NCBI GenBank assembly: GCA_024449915.1
Contig: JAMZAV010000025.1
Coordinates: 1-64,000, forward strand
Direction of reading: 5' to 3'
DNA: 64,000 nucleotides
Source of the DNA: Sweltsa coloradensis
Lineage: Eukaryota; Arthropoda; Insecta; Plecoptera; Chloroperlidae
The notes below the pieces were generated by a model, which saw nothing but the letters and a program-made list of their open reading frames with translations, made no database searches and was not told where the DNA came from. Numbering within the stretch: the stretch's first letter is position 1; each line of letters opens with the position of its first letter. Below are positions 10,701-20,300 of the stretch, piece after piece. The translations under genes and the position numbers were made by a program.

Positions 10701-12984
10701 AAATTATATCTTGAAACCGTATTTTACATGAATTTTTTAATTTTTTTGATCGAGAAATTTGCAAAAATTGGCGTTTTAGGAAATTTCTTAAATAGGTTTG
10801 AATATGCTTCTTTTTTGTTCCACATAAATACTAGAGCATCGTATCAATCTAAAATGGTCCCTTTATAACATCGTGTCTTGAAACTGACACAAATATACAC
10901 TCAAACACGCAAAAATATGCATTCCAAAATCACACCCATTCTTGGTAATCAGCATATTTTGACCAAACCACTTACCCAAATTACAAAACAAAATATAGAG
11001 CATTTACAGGAAAAGCTGTAGAGTACATCAATGATGGACAATATTTATTTGGATAAAAATCCTCCAAGGTCACGGGGCATAAAGATCGTCCCCATGTTAT
11101 TTCTTATGGGAGATTTTTGCTGATGGGACCTAGCTCGAAAAATACCAAGTTTGACAATTTGTTTCCCGGTCATGGTGGACTCAATAATATTTCTGTTAGT
11201 TTCTAAACTCATAACTAGTTAGCCTGAATGAAATATATTTTTTTAGTTTAGCAGGTGAATAGCCCTTTAAAAGGAGGTGCTGAGGCTGGCGCGCAGACGA
11301 GTTTAGACGCTCAGCTTTCAGTTTTTTTTCTCGGGTAAACGGTTAACAACATCGGTACCATATTTCACAACAACGTTAATATAGGATCAATCTACGAGAT
11401 CCAGTTTGAGTATTTTTAGATAAATTCATTGGTTTAGAATAACAAAATCGAGAAATCTCCATAATTTATTCAATTTTGGTGAAATGCCGGAATTTATTCC
11501 AAATATACAAACTTTTTTAACTCAAAATTTCATACTGATATCAACGTTTAAATCAATGTGAATGCGCACGTTAGTTTGGTTTTATCGTTATATAAACGGT
11601 TGGGTGAGAATTTCCTGAATTGAAAACCATGTTTTCGATTTTTTTACTTGTTGGACTTGCCTCTCGCATTGATTTTTAAGGCTAATTTTTGGCAACCAAG
11701 TGTGTATATCAATGGAAAGGAACTTTACTAACATTCAAGCAAAATTTGAATATGATATATCCAACTGTTCAGCTGCAATCGTCTGCGTGCCCGTATTTGA
11801 GTCGGGCCAAGCTCAGCGTCCCCTCTTAAAGAGGCAATTCCCCCCCCCCCATTTTATTTTTACCACATAATCTATAGCATAATACTACATTTAATAAAAA
11901 ATCATATCTTGTAACTGTGATTTTACGCCAATTTTTATTTTTTTTGATCCAGAAATTTGCGAAAATTGGTGTTTTCTTAAATCGGCTTTAACCTGCTTCT
12001 TTTTTGTTCCACATAGATACTAAACCGCCATACCAATCTAAAATGGGTCTTAATAACATCGTGTCTTGAAACCACCCAAATATAACCTCAAACACCAAAA
12101 ATATGCATTCCAAAATCACACCCCTTCTTGGTAATCAGCATATGTTGACCGAACCACTTGCCCAAATTACAAAACTAAATATAGAGGATTTGTAGAAAAT
12201 GCTGCAGAATACGTCAACAATGGCCAATATTTTTTTGGTCAAAACCCTCCAAGGTCACTGGGCATAAAGATCGTCCCTATGTTATTTCTTATGGGAAATT
12301 TTTGCCGATGGGACCTATTAGCTCGAAAAATACCAAGTTTGCTATTTTTTATCGGGTCATGGTGGACACAATAATTTTTCTGTTAGTTTCTAAATTCATA
12401 ACTAGCTAGCCTGAATGAAATATAATTTTTGAGTTAAGTGGGTGAATACCCCTTTAAGTTTAATTTTCAGTATAAGAAATGTTTTCTCGCCACGTTTGCT
12501 ATCGGGGGTAGGGCCTACTCTCCAATGCTGAAAAAGTAACTCAGAAACGAAGTGATGAATTGAGCGTATACGCTAAAACATTCAGTCAGGATTGCCAGTG
12601 GAGGACGTATTGTTTCACTATAGGCCTCGCAGATCACGTTTCGGATAAATTGCGCATATCCATGTTTATAACACTGTACGCGCACCACAGATAAAGTTGC
12701 ACCAACAGATTACAACTTGATGTATACCGAGTACTATCAAGGTACAAAAATCGTCTAAACCATAAAGAATGAAATTAACTTTGATAGGCTAATTAATACA
12801 AAATGTTTCTAAAGGTGAAAGTGAAATGGCGTGTGTAGACCTGCCTACCTTTCTGTTCGGCTTGTTTATCCTGGTCTTGAGTTCTCTTGTTCCCGATGAG
12901 AGCGTCCACTGAGAACGCCTGTGCTCTGTCACTCAGTTCGGACACAGTTTGAAGTTGCTTGCGATGCTGCGTTGACGGTAACAT
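7591..12984 (-). CDS. T-box transcription factor, Tbx15/18/22-like, first four coding exons (3'-partial)
   Basis: Sequence-specific nuclear transcription factor of the T-box family. CDS exons: 12984-12849, 10573-10450, 8720-8604, 7753-7591; all phases fit and total 540 nt (180 residues). Residues 1-45 carry the eh1-like repressor motif AFSVDALIG (Tbx15/18/22 proteins have AFSVEALIG). The T-box begins near residue 60 with [19 protein letters not shown], then [51 protein letters not shown] and FDKLKLTNN. It stops at the conserved exon border after LTNN. The expected next exon (vertebrate ILHSMHKYQPRVHV) was not found down to position 1. The start ATG has context AACC and an in-frame TGA 66 nt upstream. 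T-box identity is certain; the subfamily is inferred from the eh1 motif and [15 protein letters not shown]. Confidence 0.92.
7860..8250 (+). mobile_element. Probable 3' tail of a non-LTR retrotransposon (fragment)
   Basis: Purine-rich block with a Lys/Arg-rich frame ([20 protein letters not shown]) ending AGCCACTGTTAA, followed by a 3' stretch ending CTTGACCCGACTTACGTTGG. A diverged relative in the opposite orientation at 15420-15770 ends TACCCGACTTAGTTGG, which supports a dispersed element tail. No reverse transcriptase motif remains. Confidence 0.35.
8604..8720 (-). CDS. T-box gene exon 3
   Basis: 117 nt encoding [20 protein letters not shown] and [13 protein letters not shown]. Acceptor TTCCCTGCAG, donor ACCACAG|GTTAGA (weak +3/+4), phase 2 in and out. 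Confidence 0.94.
9130..9489. mobile_element. hAT-type MITE, 360 bp, with perfect 8-bp target duplication
   Basis: Terminal inverted repeats CAGTGTTGTGAC and GTCACAACACTG, flanked by the duplicated octamer CCTATATG (9122-9129 and 9490-9497). The interior is very AT-rich and dominated by repeated AGATAA/TTATCT strings. No coding capacity; must have been mobilised in trans by a hAT transposase. Confidence 0.9.
9613..10366. mobile_element. Second hAT-like MITE, about 754 bp
   Basis: Ends are CAGTGGCGTACG at the left and, on the opposite strand at the right, CAGTGGCGTAACCGGGGG. The flanking octamers GGCTAATC and AGATAATC match at 6 of 8 positions, a decayed target duplication. Contains a run of about 18 G near 9672 and G/C-rich ends. 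The longest internal frame (9957-10187) has no recognised homology. Confidence 0.7.
10450..10573 (-). CDS. T-box gene exon 2: start of DNA-binding domain
   Basis: Encodes [20 protein letters not shown] and [35 protein letters not shown] is the invariant first block of the T-box. Acceptor CGTATTTCAG, donor GGACG|GTAAGT, phase 1 in, phase 2 out, 124 nt. Confidence 0.95.
10623..11270. mobile_element. MITE family A, copy 1 (TTAA-flanked)
   Basis: 648 bp bounded by TTAA on both sides, with inverted ends TTAAAGGGGCTATTACCCC and (opposite strand) TTAAAGGGCTATTCACC. Non-coding. The TTAA target is the signature of piggyBac-type insertion (inference). Body shared with 11826-12457 and 33650-34075. Confidence 0.82.
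11267..11829 (+). mobile_element. MITE family B, intact copy between two A copies
   Basis: TTAA at both ends (11267-11270, 11826-11829) and inverted ends AAGGAGGTGCTGAGGCTGGC versus (opposite strand) GAGGGGACGCTGAGCTTGGC. Non-coding, 563 bp. It shares its TTAA boundaries with the neighbouring A copies. Best preserved of the four B copies. Confidence 0.83.
11826..12457. mobile_element. MITE family A, copy 2
   Basis: 632 bp, same orientation as copy 1 and similar over its full length (for example GTTATTTCTTATGGGA, TCCAAGGTCAC, GGGCATAAAGATCGTCCC). Ends TTAAAGAGGCAATTCCCC and (opposite strand) TTAAAGGGGTATTCACCC. Confidence 0.82.
12849..12984 (-). CDS. T-box gene exon 1: N-terminus with eh1-like motif
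   Basis: ATG at 12984-12982, encoding [20 protein letters not shown], then [14 protein letters not shown] and a Gln/Lys-rich end. Donor AAAG|GTAGGC (GT at 12848-12847), phase 1. In vertebrate paralogues the eh1 motif recruits Groucho/TLE co-repressors (known for the family; inferred here). Confidence 0.85.
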
Positions 12985-13560
12985 GGTTATCCGTGAGTTA
13001 TTCCGCAGTTCACTTGTAATATGTTTAGAACTTATCGATAACAATCAAGGAAACCGGCACAATCACTATGAAACACAATTCGAGTAGGTCTACACTTGCA
13101 TATCTATCGCAGAACACGATAATATAATTAATATTTTGAACCCACGATTACTCAAAATCAAGCTTCTCACTAAATTATAACAATTAAATTGTTTTCACTT
13201 AGGACTCACTCCTTAAAAAAAAGAGAACAAAAATTAAAAAAGTGTCCAAAAATTATCAAGATTCTTTTAGAAACGCAGTGTGTTTGATAAGGCTTTATGA
13301 TATAAGTCAAACGCTGTAATGTTACAAAACCCTTAGGACGCAATTGAGTGGCAAAAAGTCATCATCCCTCTGTCTCCGATTTGCCTGAATTCCTACCAAT
13401 CGCGTTGATGTGTTCATGAATAAATCTACCTCATTGGATAGGAAGATAATATCCCATTAAGAGTAGGCGTGATCCGCTAAGCGATCGGTGTGCGCTGCTC
13501 TCTGAATCACGAGCAATTAGACTTGCTTCACCGGGCTTCGTGGTTAGAGTTAGCACGTAA
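12985..13560 (-). promoter_or_regulatory. 5' UTR and probable promoter region of the T-box gene
   Basis: Lies directly upstream of the T-box start codon. A CCAAT box in minus orientation sits near 13432-13436 and another CCAAT in plus orientation near 13396-13400. The region is less AT-rich than its surroundings. No clear TATA or initiator could be fixed, so the transcription start is unknown. Confidence 0.3.
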
Positions 13561-13904
13561 TTTAAATAATAGTGTGGGGTTAATAGCCCTCTCTAGAGCG
13601 AGGTAGAGCTAGGCTGGTGGCGGTTAATCATTAAATCAACAAGGAATTTAGTCTCTACAACATTATTTACTTACACTCTAGATTTCACTTAATATTTATT
13701 AGAGTATAAGGTATTGAATCGTGTGTTTTTTAAGTAGGCCTACACAACACTTTAAAATATACATTTTTAATAAGGTGTTAATAAATATTGTTTTATTGTA
13801 AAATTGATGAGAAGTAACGTTATTAATTTTTCAAAATCTGTTTCACTACATGCGTCCATTTCTGTACTACGTTTTTTTTATTGAATAAATAAATAAATAA
13901 TACA

Positions 13905-14110
13905 TCCGTATTTAGAGTCTACCCACTCAGTCACACAACTGATTTTCAGTAGGGGACAGTAAACCAAAGTGACCAAGCCAACCCTGCAGGCCCCGACGCA
14001 ATCGACAAGTGAACGATAACCAACCAAAGATCGATATTTTTAATAGGAGATATAGCAATCAGTGGTATGGACAGTGTGAACACCCGCGGATCAACGCCAG
14101 AATCAACAAG
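13905..14110 (+). repeat. Family G repeat, copy 1
   Basis: Begins TTTAGAGTCTACCCACTCAG and contains CCAACCAAAGATCGATATTT and ATAGCAATCAGTGGTATGGA. The same sequence occurs in the opposite orientation at 46440-46645, and its terminal 26 bp again at 28799-28824. Confidence 0.75.
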
Positions 14111-15400
14111 GCTAAACAAGGAATAAATATTTTTTTTATAAGTAAATTGGTAAACGTTAAAAAAACAAATGAATCGTTCAACGAGAACTGCATTAATAAC
14201 TCCACACAACATTTCAAATGAATGGGGCGTTCATTTTCTCTGGTACTGGTAAACGAGACAAACAGTCCAAAACGGATCGGAAGATTAGTTAGATTGGCCC
14301 AGATTCATTTCATTATCTGAGAGTCAACTACCCTAGGAACACCTTGCCTCTTCAATTGTAACGAGATATATTCTAGAAGGAAAATAATTGTTGTGATGAA
14401 ATGTCCATGTGCTCTATTTTAGATAGGGTATATAGCACGTGCCTGTTGACCTGAGGACAACCTTAGAATAAACCTTCAGTTAGGATTGCCCATGGTAGGA
14501 GGTCGAACAGGTGATCACCCGAAAAATGGCCTGCGTCCACTAACTCTTTTTTGGGTTGGATGCCTTTAGGCGTCAATCCACTTACGAACTGAAATATCTT
14601 AAATTATTCAAACCAACACTTTCAATATTGTTTGAGCATGTTTTTTTTTCTAGTCTGAAAGTTGTGTCATTCATTTTGCTGGCGTTTGGGCTCAGTTTAT
14701 TCTATAAGCAAAGTCACAGATATGTTGTTTTAATAAATACATCAACGTGAAGTGTTGTGGCAAAAAGTCTTCTTTGATGATCGGTTTTCTCAAATTTGTC
14801 AACATTCTTGCAACATTAAAAAATATATATAGACCTATGCAAGTCTTGCACCTATTCCAGTACGACAACTTCTGAAAACATCAGCGTTTTGGATCCTAAA
14901 AAAATCGTGGGATGCGTCTACACACTTTTTTTTATACTCGCCACTGCTCAATCGGCGAATAAAACTACTCTGCCTTGTTTTTTGGCTTCAACTCTTCAAG
15001 TATACCCTCCACTCATCAATGTCGATGACTTGGAAATCACCCTTAACCCATCATTCTGTTCGCAACTTAGGCCTACTTAATTCCCCTTCTGAATACTCAG
15101 ACGGTCTCCCCAGTCCCCAATTTAAAATTAGGGGGCGTTGTAAACCATTGAAGCTCGTGATAGCATCTTGTTAATAGTACCTAATATTGACAGGGAAGTA
15201 GTAAAAGCTAATGGGGTGTGACACGCGTAAATGTAGCTTAACGGAAGTCATGAGTTATATATTCGAGATAAAATAGACCACACTTAATGATTAAGTAGTA
15301 TCAGCATGCAAGATTCTATACTTCAGCTTACGGTTCAATTCCCGTCAACGACAATCCTGACTGAAGGTTAGTGATAAAGGTATTACAAACAAATCATCTT
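14111..15400. other. Intergenic stretch without a recognised gene
   Basis: Between the T-box and ERG genes. Contains a minus-orientation SINE fragment at about 14470-14530 (CCTTCAGTTAGGATTGCC) and a plus-orientation SINE fragment at about 15325-15372 (CGGTTCAATTCCCGTC, AATCCTGACTGAAGG). Otherwise nothing supportable. Confidence 0.4.
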
Positions 15401-15419
15401 TAAGACATTCCTTCCTAAT

Positions 15420-15770
15420 TTTATTTTTATTTATGTAATATGATATACAAAATTAATTAATATCGAGCCCTATTTCCAACTAAGTCGGGTAGGGTTTGGG
15501 AGGTTCCCACCATATTCTTGGCTCCCCGGGCTTATTGAAGCCGGCTAGCCATGCCTGACGCTTCTTCCACATCATCTTTTTCTTCCTCTGCATCATCTAC
15601 TTCACTTTCTTCCTCTTCAATGTCTTCTTCCTCAGGGACCTCCACCAATTTTTGCCTTATTTTTCTTTCTTCCCAACATCTCTCCTGGTTAACCTTTTCC
15701 CAAGCTGCATTTCTCCTTTTCAAATCCATTGGTATAACTTCTTCCCATTTCAGTCTGGTTAATACGAAAT
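15420..15770 (-). mobile_element. Probable non-LTR retrotransposon tail, diverged relative of 7860-8250
   Basis: Minus strand carries an acidic, Glu/Asp-rich frame (QKLVEVPEEEDIEEEESE) ending near GGCTAGCCGGCTTCAATAAG, then CTACCCGACTTAGTTGGAAA, as at the end of the 7860-8250 element. The acidic tract is mostly simple-sequence GAA/GAG repeats, so I do not treat it as a gene. Confidence 0.33.
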
Positions 15771-16109
15771 ATTAAAAATAAATATCCAACACAATATCCT
15801 TTTACCTTCCATTAGAAATCAAGATTACGAATGTTATGTTAGTTACATAGATATGTTGTTATCTTTTATTATATTTATTGTTATAAGGTTGGCAGTCACC
15901 AAGTGTGTTTGGAGCTCTGCTCTTTTCTGCCATCCTCGTGATACATTTAATCAATGAATGTGTTACGGAAACAAAAAAAAAATGAAAAAAAATGAAAAAA
16001 ATGAAAAAAAACTAAAGAACGTAACATGAAGTGTTGATTCTATAAGTTAAATAAATACTTCACTCACGAACCAATGAGGATGCAAAAACACAACAATTCA
16101 ATTGTTACC

Positions 16110-16310
16110 CGCTGGTTGACCCTATTCAGGTGACTAGCAAGGTTACTTGTCGTAGTTGTGAAGGGAATGCCTTTACGAGAGAGTTCGCCTTTACGTCTGT
16201 TGAAAACCTTGGGTACACTTATAGTCAGGATTGCCGGAGGCGGGAATCGCTCTTGTTACCTATGTCGGTAGGGTGTTAGTTTATCGGTACAGAGCGTACG
16301 CAAATCTAAC
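16110..16310 (-). mobile_element. Degenerate SINE copy
   Basis: CCCTATTCAGGTGACTAGC, GAAGGGAATGCC and AGTCAGGATTGCCGGAGGCG follow the order of the SINE body in reverse orientation, but the tRNA head is largely lost. Confidence 0.45.
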
Positions 16311-16700
16311 ACGATGATAGCTGTTGCCATGGTTTGTCACGCTTGCCTTCCCACAACAATAATCACACTTCATTATCGATTGTTTCGCAGCTCTCAAAAG
16401 TCTATTGTTTTCAACAAATTATTTGATTAGTTTTCTAGAGCAATTGTCTCGTTCAACTAAATTACCAGTGTTTGCATGAACAACTTCGTGGTACTCCATG
16501 CGTTAAACTGGTGTTAATTGGTAGGTACTTGAAATTTGTTGGGTGTAGTTGTATATAGCCAAACGAAGGATACTGTTCCAGCTGCAGGTACGATCGAAAT
16601 GGAAACAACCATGCGTGTACCGATAAAAGAATTCGTTACACACTTTAAAAAAAACTTTTTCTTAAGGATGCTCGCTGTAGGGTACAAATCAAAGCTAACC

Positions 16701-17150
16701 AATGATATTTAACTTCTATAATAGGCTAGATCCATGATCCAACGATCCCCAGTCTCCAATACGTCCACACAGGCGCGAACGTACCAAATTGAAGCGTCTA
16801 TCTTCTAACCTTTTCAAAAATGCGATGTGGCTCTTTAATTTATGCTTTTTTAATACAATAAAATATTTTTCTGGATTGTTTTGATGTGGTTTTAGCTTGT
16901 GCAGCATGGGATTGAACAAACAGAAACAATAAGAAGATATTGCATAAGGGAATTAAGAAATCATTTGGTGTTAAAGGCCAATATGCTCAACTGTCAACCT
17001 GACAGCCATCTTGAAAAATATTTGGACTACAAATTGCTCCCATCTACTTTAACATGCAAACTGTATTTTCAAGATGGCTTCAAATTGTCACGGAAGTGGA
17101 CGTGGACCAATGACTGGGGATCTAGCCTACTATAGATGTTAAATATCATT
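16701..17150. mobile_element. Fold-back MITE family H, copy 1 (33-bp TIRs)
   Basis: Left end 16701-16733 and right end 17118-17150 are inverted copies matching at 31 of 33 positions (core TAGTAGGCTAGATCC). The 450-bp element is non-coding. A relative in opposite orientation occupies 31993-32414. A SINE begins 13 bp to its right. Confidence 0.85.
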
Positions 17151-17162
17151 GAATCTAACCGA

Positions 17163-17340
17163 TGTCACCCTCTTCAGGTGACTAACTCTAAGTGTATTCC
17201 GAATCCCTTGCATTCGCATTAACGACTGAGGAAAACCTCAGGAAAAATCTTCAGTCAGGAATGCGGTCTCGACGGGATTTGAATCCGGGACCTCCCGAAT
17301 CAGAGTCGCGCGCTTTACGCTTGAGCCACCATGTCGCTGT
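17163..17340 (-). mobile_element. tRNA-derived SINE, copy 3
   Basis: Reverse orientation: ends with GCGCGCTTTACGCTTGAGCC (head) and has a B-box remnant GGGATTTGAATCCGGGACC. The body is truncated relative to copies 1 and 2. Confidence 0.82.
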
Positions 17341-17399
17341 TACTCGCTATAGGCCTAATTTAATTCGATAGATAGCCGGCCCTATCCCAGCCACCGGTG

Positions 17400-20300
17400 A
17401 TCCTAACTGAAGGTTTAATCCTGATACAGCAGAATACAAACGTTGGTTTACCCATTGGAGTAACATTAAATTTATTTAAAAAATTCAGGTTCTTCGGGTA
17501 CAACATGAAATTGTAATTTTTTCTGATAATAACAAAACTGTAAGGAATAATTTTAATATATAGTGGCTCATGATGAAAGTCTATGCTGCCAACTGGCTAG
17601 CAACTACACGTATCAATAATATAACTTGGTGAATATAGAAGTCGATACGCCTTTTTATAAATTTTAAGTGTAATATTATTGTTATCTCAGACACCAACGA
17701 CCGTTGCTGGTATTGGGCATTTATTCATGTCTTCATTTTCGCAATATAACGTAATCGTTTACAACAAACATAATTTATGCCCTGAAGGCTGAAATGATAA
17801 AATACAGATAGTAAAAAATAAAAATGTTAAACAGATTTTACAGAATGCAGGATTGTAGGGAATGAAAATAGAGCAATGTTTCTGTCATAACTGGCATGTC
17901 ATTTTATTGAAGTGTTCTTTGCAACTACAAGTACGGCTCTTGCGTAAAACTGTAAGTAAATTAAGATTAGTGCCAATGAGGTCTCTTTGATGCCTTAACT
18001 ATAGACGAAACCAATTTTTAAATTATATTCACAACATTTGAGCATTTACATTGCTATTTACTTATACTTGAAATATTATTACCATCCATACAAAAGTTCC
18101 AAAACTGCTTAAGAAATGTTTTTTCTGGGTTATTTTTAAACAATTTGATTTGGTGTGTTATTTTCAAATGTGAAAATATTTTTAGTTTTATATAAAATTC
18201 GCCAAGCCATCCCGCATTAGATTTTATATACTTCTTCTATTGTTAGAGATTTTAATTTAGTTTTTGAACTATGTTTATTGTGATACAGTTTGTTTTGCAG
18301 AGAAGCTTTATATCATATTCTTGTCATGAATCAAACCATGCTTTTGGCGAAGCTGACTTTTCTCCTACTTAATCATCCGTAGATGGCTGGTTACCAAAGC
18401 TTATTACATGCAGGTACAATATGTTCCATATGACTCAATAGATGTAATTCTACACGATTTTAAAGTTTATTGTAATTTGGTTGTTTGGCATTTTACAATA
18501 GGATATTATGTTGCATTAAACCAATAGAAGTGTCAAATCCTTCAATAAATTAACTGAATTGCCAATCCTTTTCCATTGAAAATACATTGAGAGAAAACAA
18601 CATTTTTGCAGGAAAGTACATTTATCAGCCCCTCCTGGTTCAACTTAACTTCACATGAGTGGCGTGACATAGACCTGATCAAATATATAGGAGGCCTTGG
18701 TTCTGTAACACTTTGTAAGTGACATTATATTTACATCACACGGATTGCCTAGGGCTAATTGCACAAACCTTTTTGTTTATAATTTTGGAAATACAATTAT
18801 TCAGCATTAACTCTGTTTTGAGACGATATTGTTCAGGATAAAATATAGGCAATTTATTTTAATTTCTACACAAAAGCAATACAGATAAAATGTACTTTCC
18901 TTTTGAACATGTATACGACATAAACGTAATTATCTATTGAGAATACATTATAGGGCCGGATCCTCAGAAAGATTATTGTGATCTATCACCTCATTGGCTT
19001 TCATCGTTAAACTTATACTTTATGTATACCATACAATCATAAGTTTGAATGTAGATAACACACATTTAATACAAAACCTTGGATTTGTGTGTTGTTCAAG
19101 CTTGTTTTAAAGATGACGGCAATGCACTCGTGATTTCAGAAAATGATAGTAATAGGTGTTCGTGAATTTACATGTGTATGCATACAAGTACGCACATATT
19201 GTTTTAAATTAAGACCCCTTTTATTAAAAAACATAACCTTAAACTATATTGTGCTTATTTAAAAAAAAAGGAAATTAAACTCTTCTACCAACTTCACAGT
19301 AGCCCTACCTCATCACATTTTCTTCAGTTTAACACGATTTACATACAATTTGCTATTGAACTGGAAACGTAGTGTACGTAGTGCATTGATGTCAGACTTA
19401 AATCATACATACATTATGGCGAGTAAACCAGTTTTTAAATATAAGAAATTGACGTTTAATGATTTAACTTAGGAGTTTGAAAATTTGTAGAGGAATGAAA
19501 ATTTGAAAAAAAAAACAGGAAACTCACATTCCAAGAGTGTTTTTTTTTTACTGGAAGTTGAAACTTTGAAATGAACAAAACCTCGAATTTAAAAAATAAA
19601 TCAAACGATTTCTCACATACAAAGAATCTAGTAAAACAAAAAAGTTTTAAAAGTTTTTTCGAAACTGATAATAAAATGGAGTTTACTTTACTAAAAAACA
19701 ATAAAAAGTATAATTTTTCATTTACATTCCTTTAATATTAAAGTCCAGGTGACTAACATGTTAAATTGTTTTCACAATGAAGTCTGAATGAGAATTCGGC
19801 CTGAGGGGTTTGGCCCCAGGGCTTTGGACTTTGGAGCTAACTTTTGGGTTATTTTATTCATTAGTTCACAGATTTACATCGACAACATTTAGAAGTGAGA
19901 CAATCATTGACATCCAGTAGTACAACGTCAATCAATATATTTATGCAGGCCATGGACGCCGATTCCATGATTGCTCACTAGCTTATTTTGCTCATTAGAG
20001 CATCGAGCACACATTATAACAAACACTTTTATTAAAAATATGAAATAAAAAAAAGTATTCTTAATTAAAACTAAAATTTCAGTCACTATCACAAGAACAC
20101 TTGCAAACTCTTTGTTTTTGACACAACCCTTCAACAATTATATTCGAAATGGTTTCGATATTTTATTACTTTTTAAAACATTATCGTAACACAATATTCA
20201 AATCATAAGAAATTACATTACTACAATATGATTACATCATAATATCATATTAATTGCATATTGTTTCAATATATTTATATTCAATAATTTATTTGCTTCA

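Noticed and set aside
15551..15775. Ser-rich open frame on the plus strand
   Set aside because: Produced by TCT/TTC simple sequence; the opposite strand gives an equally artificial Glu/Asp-rich frame.
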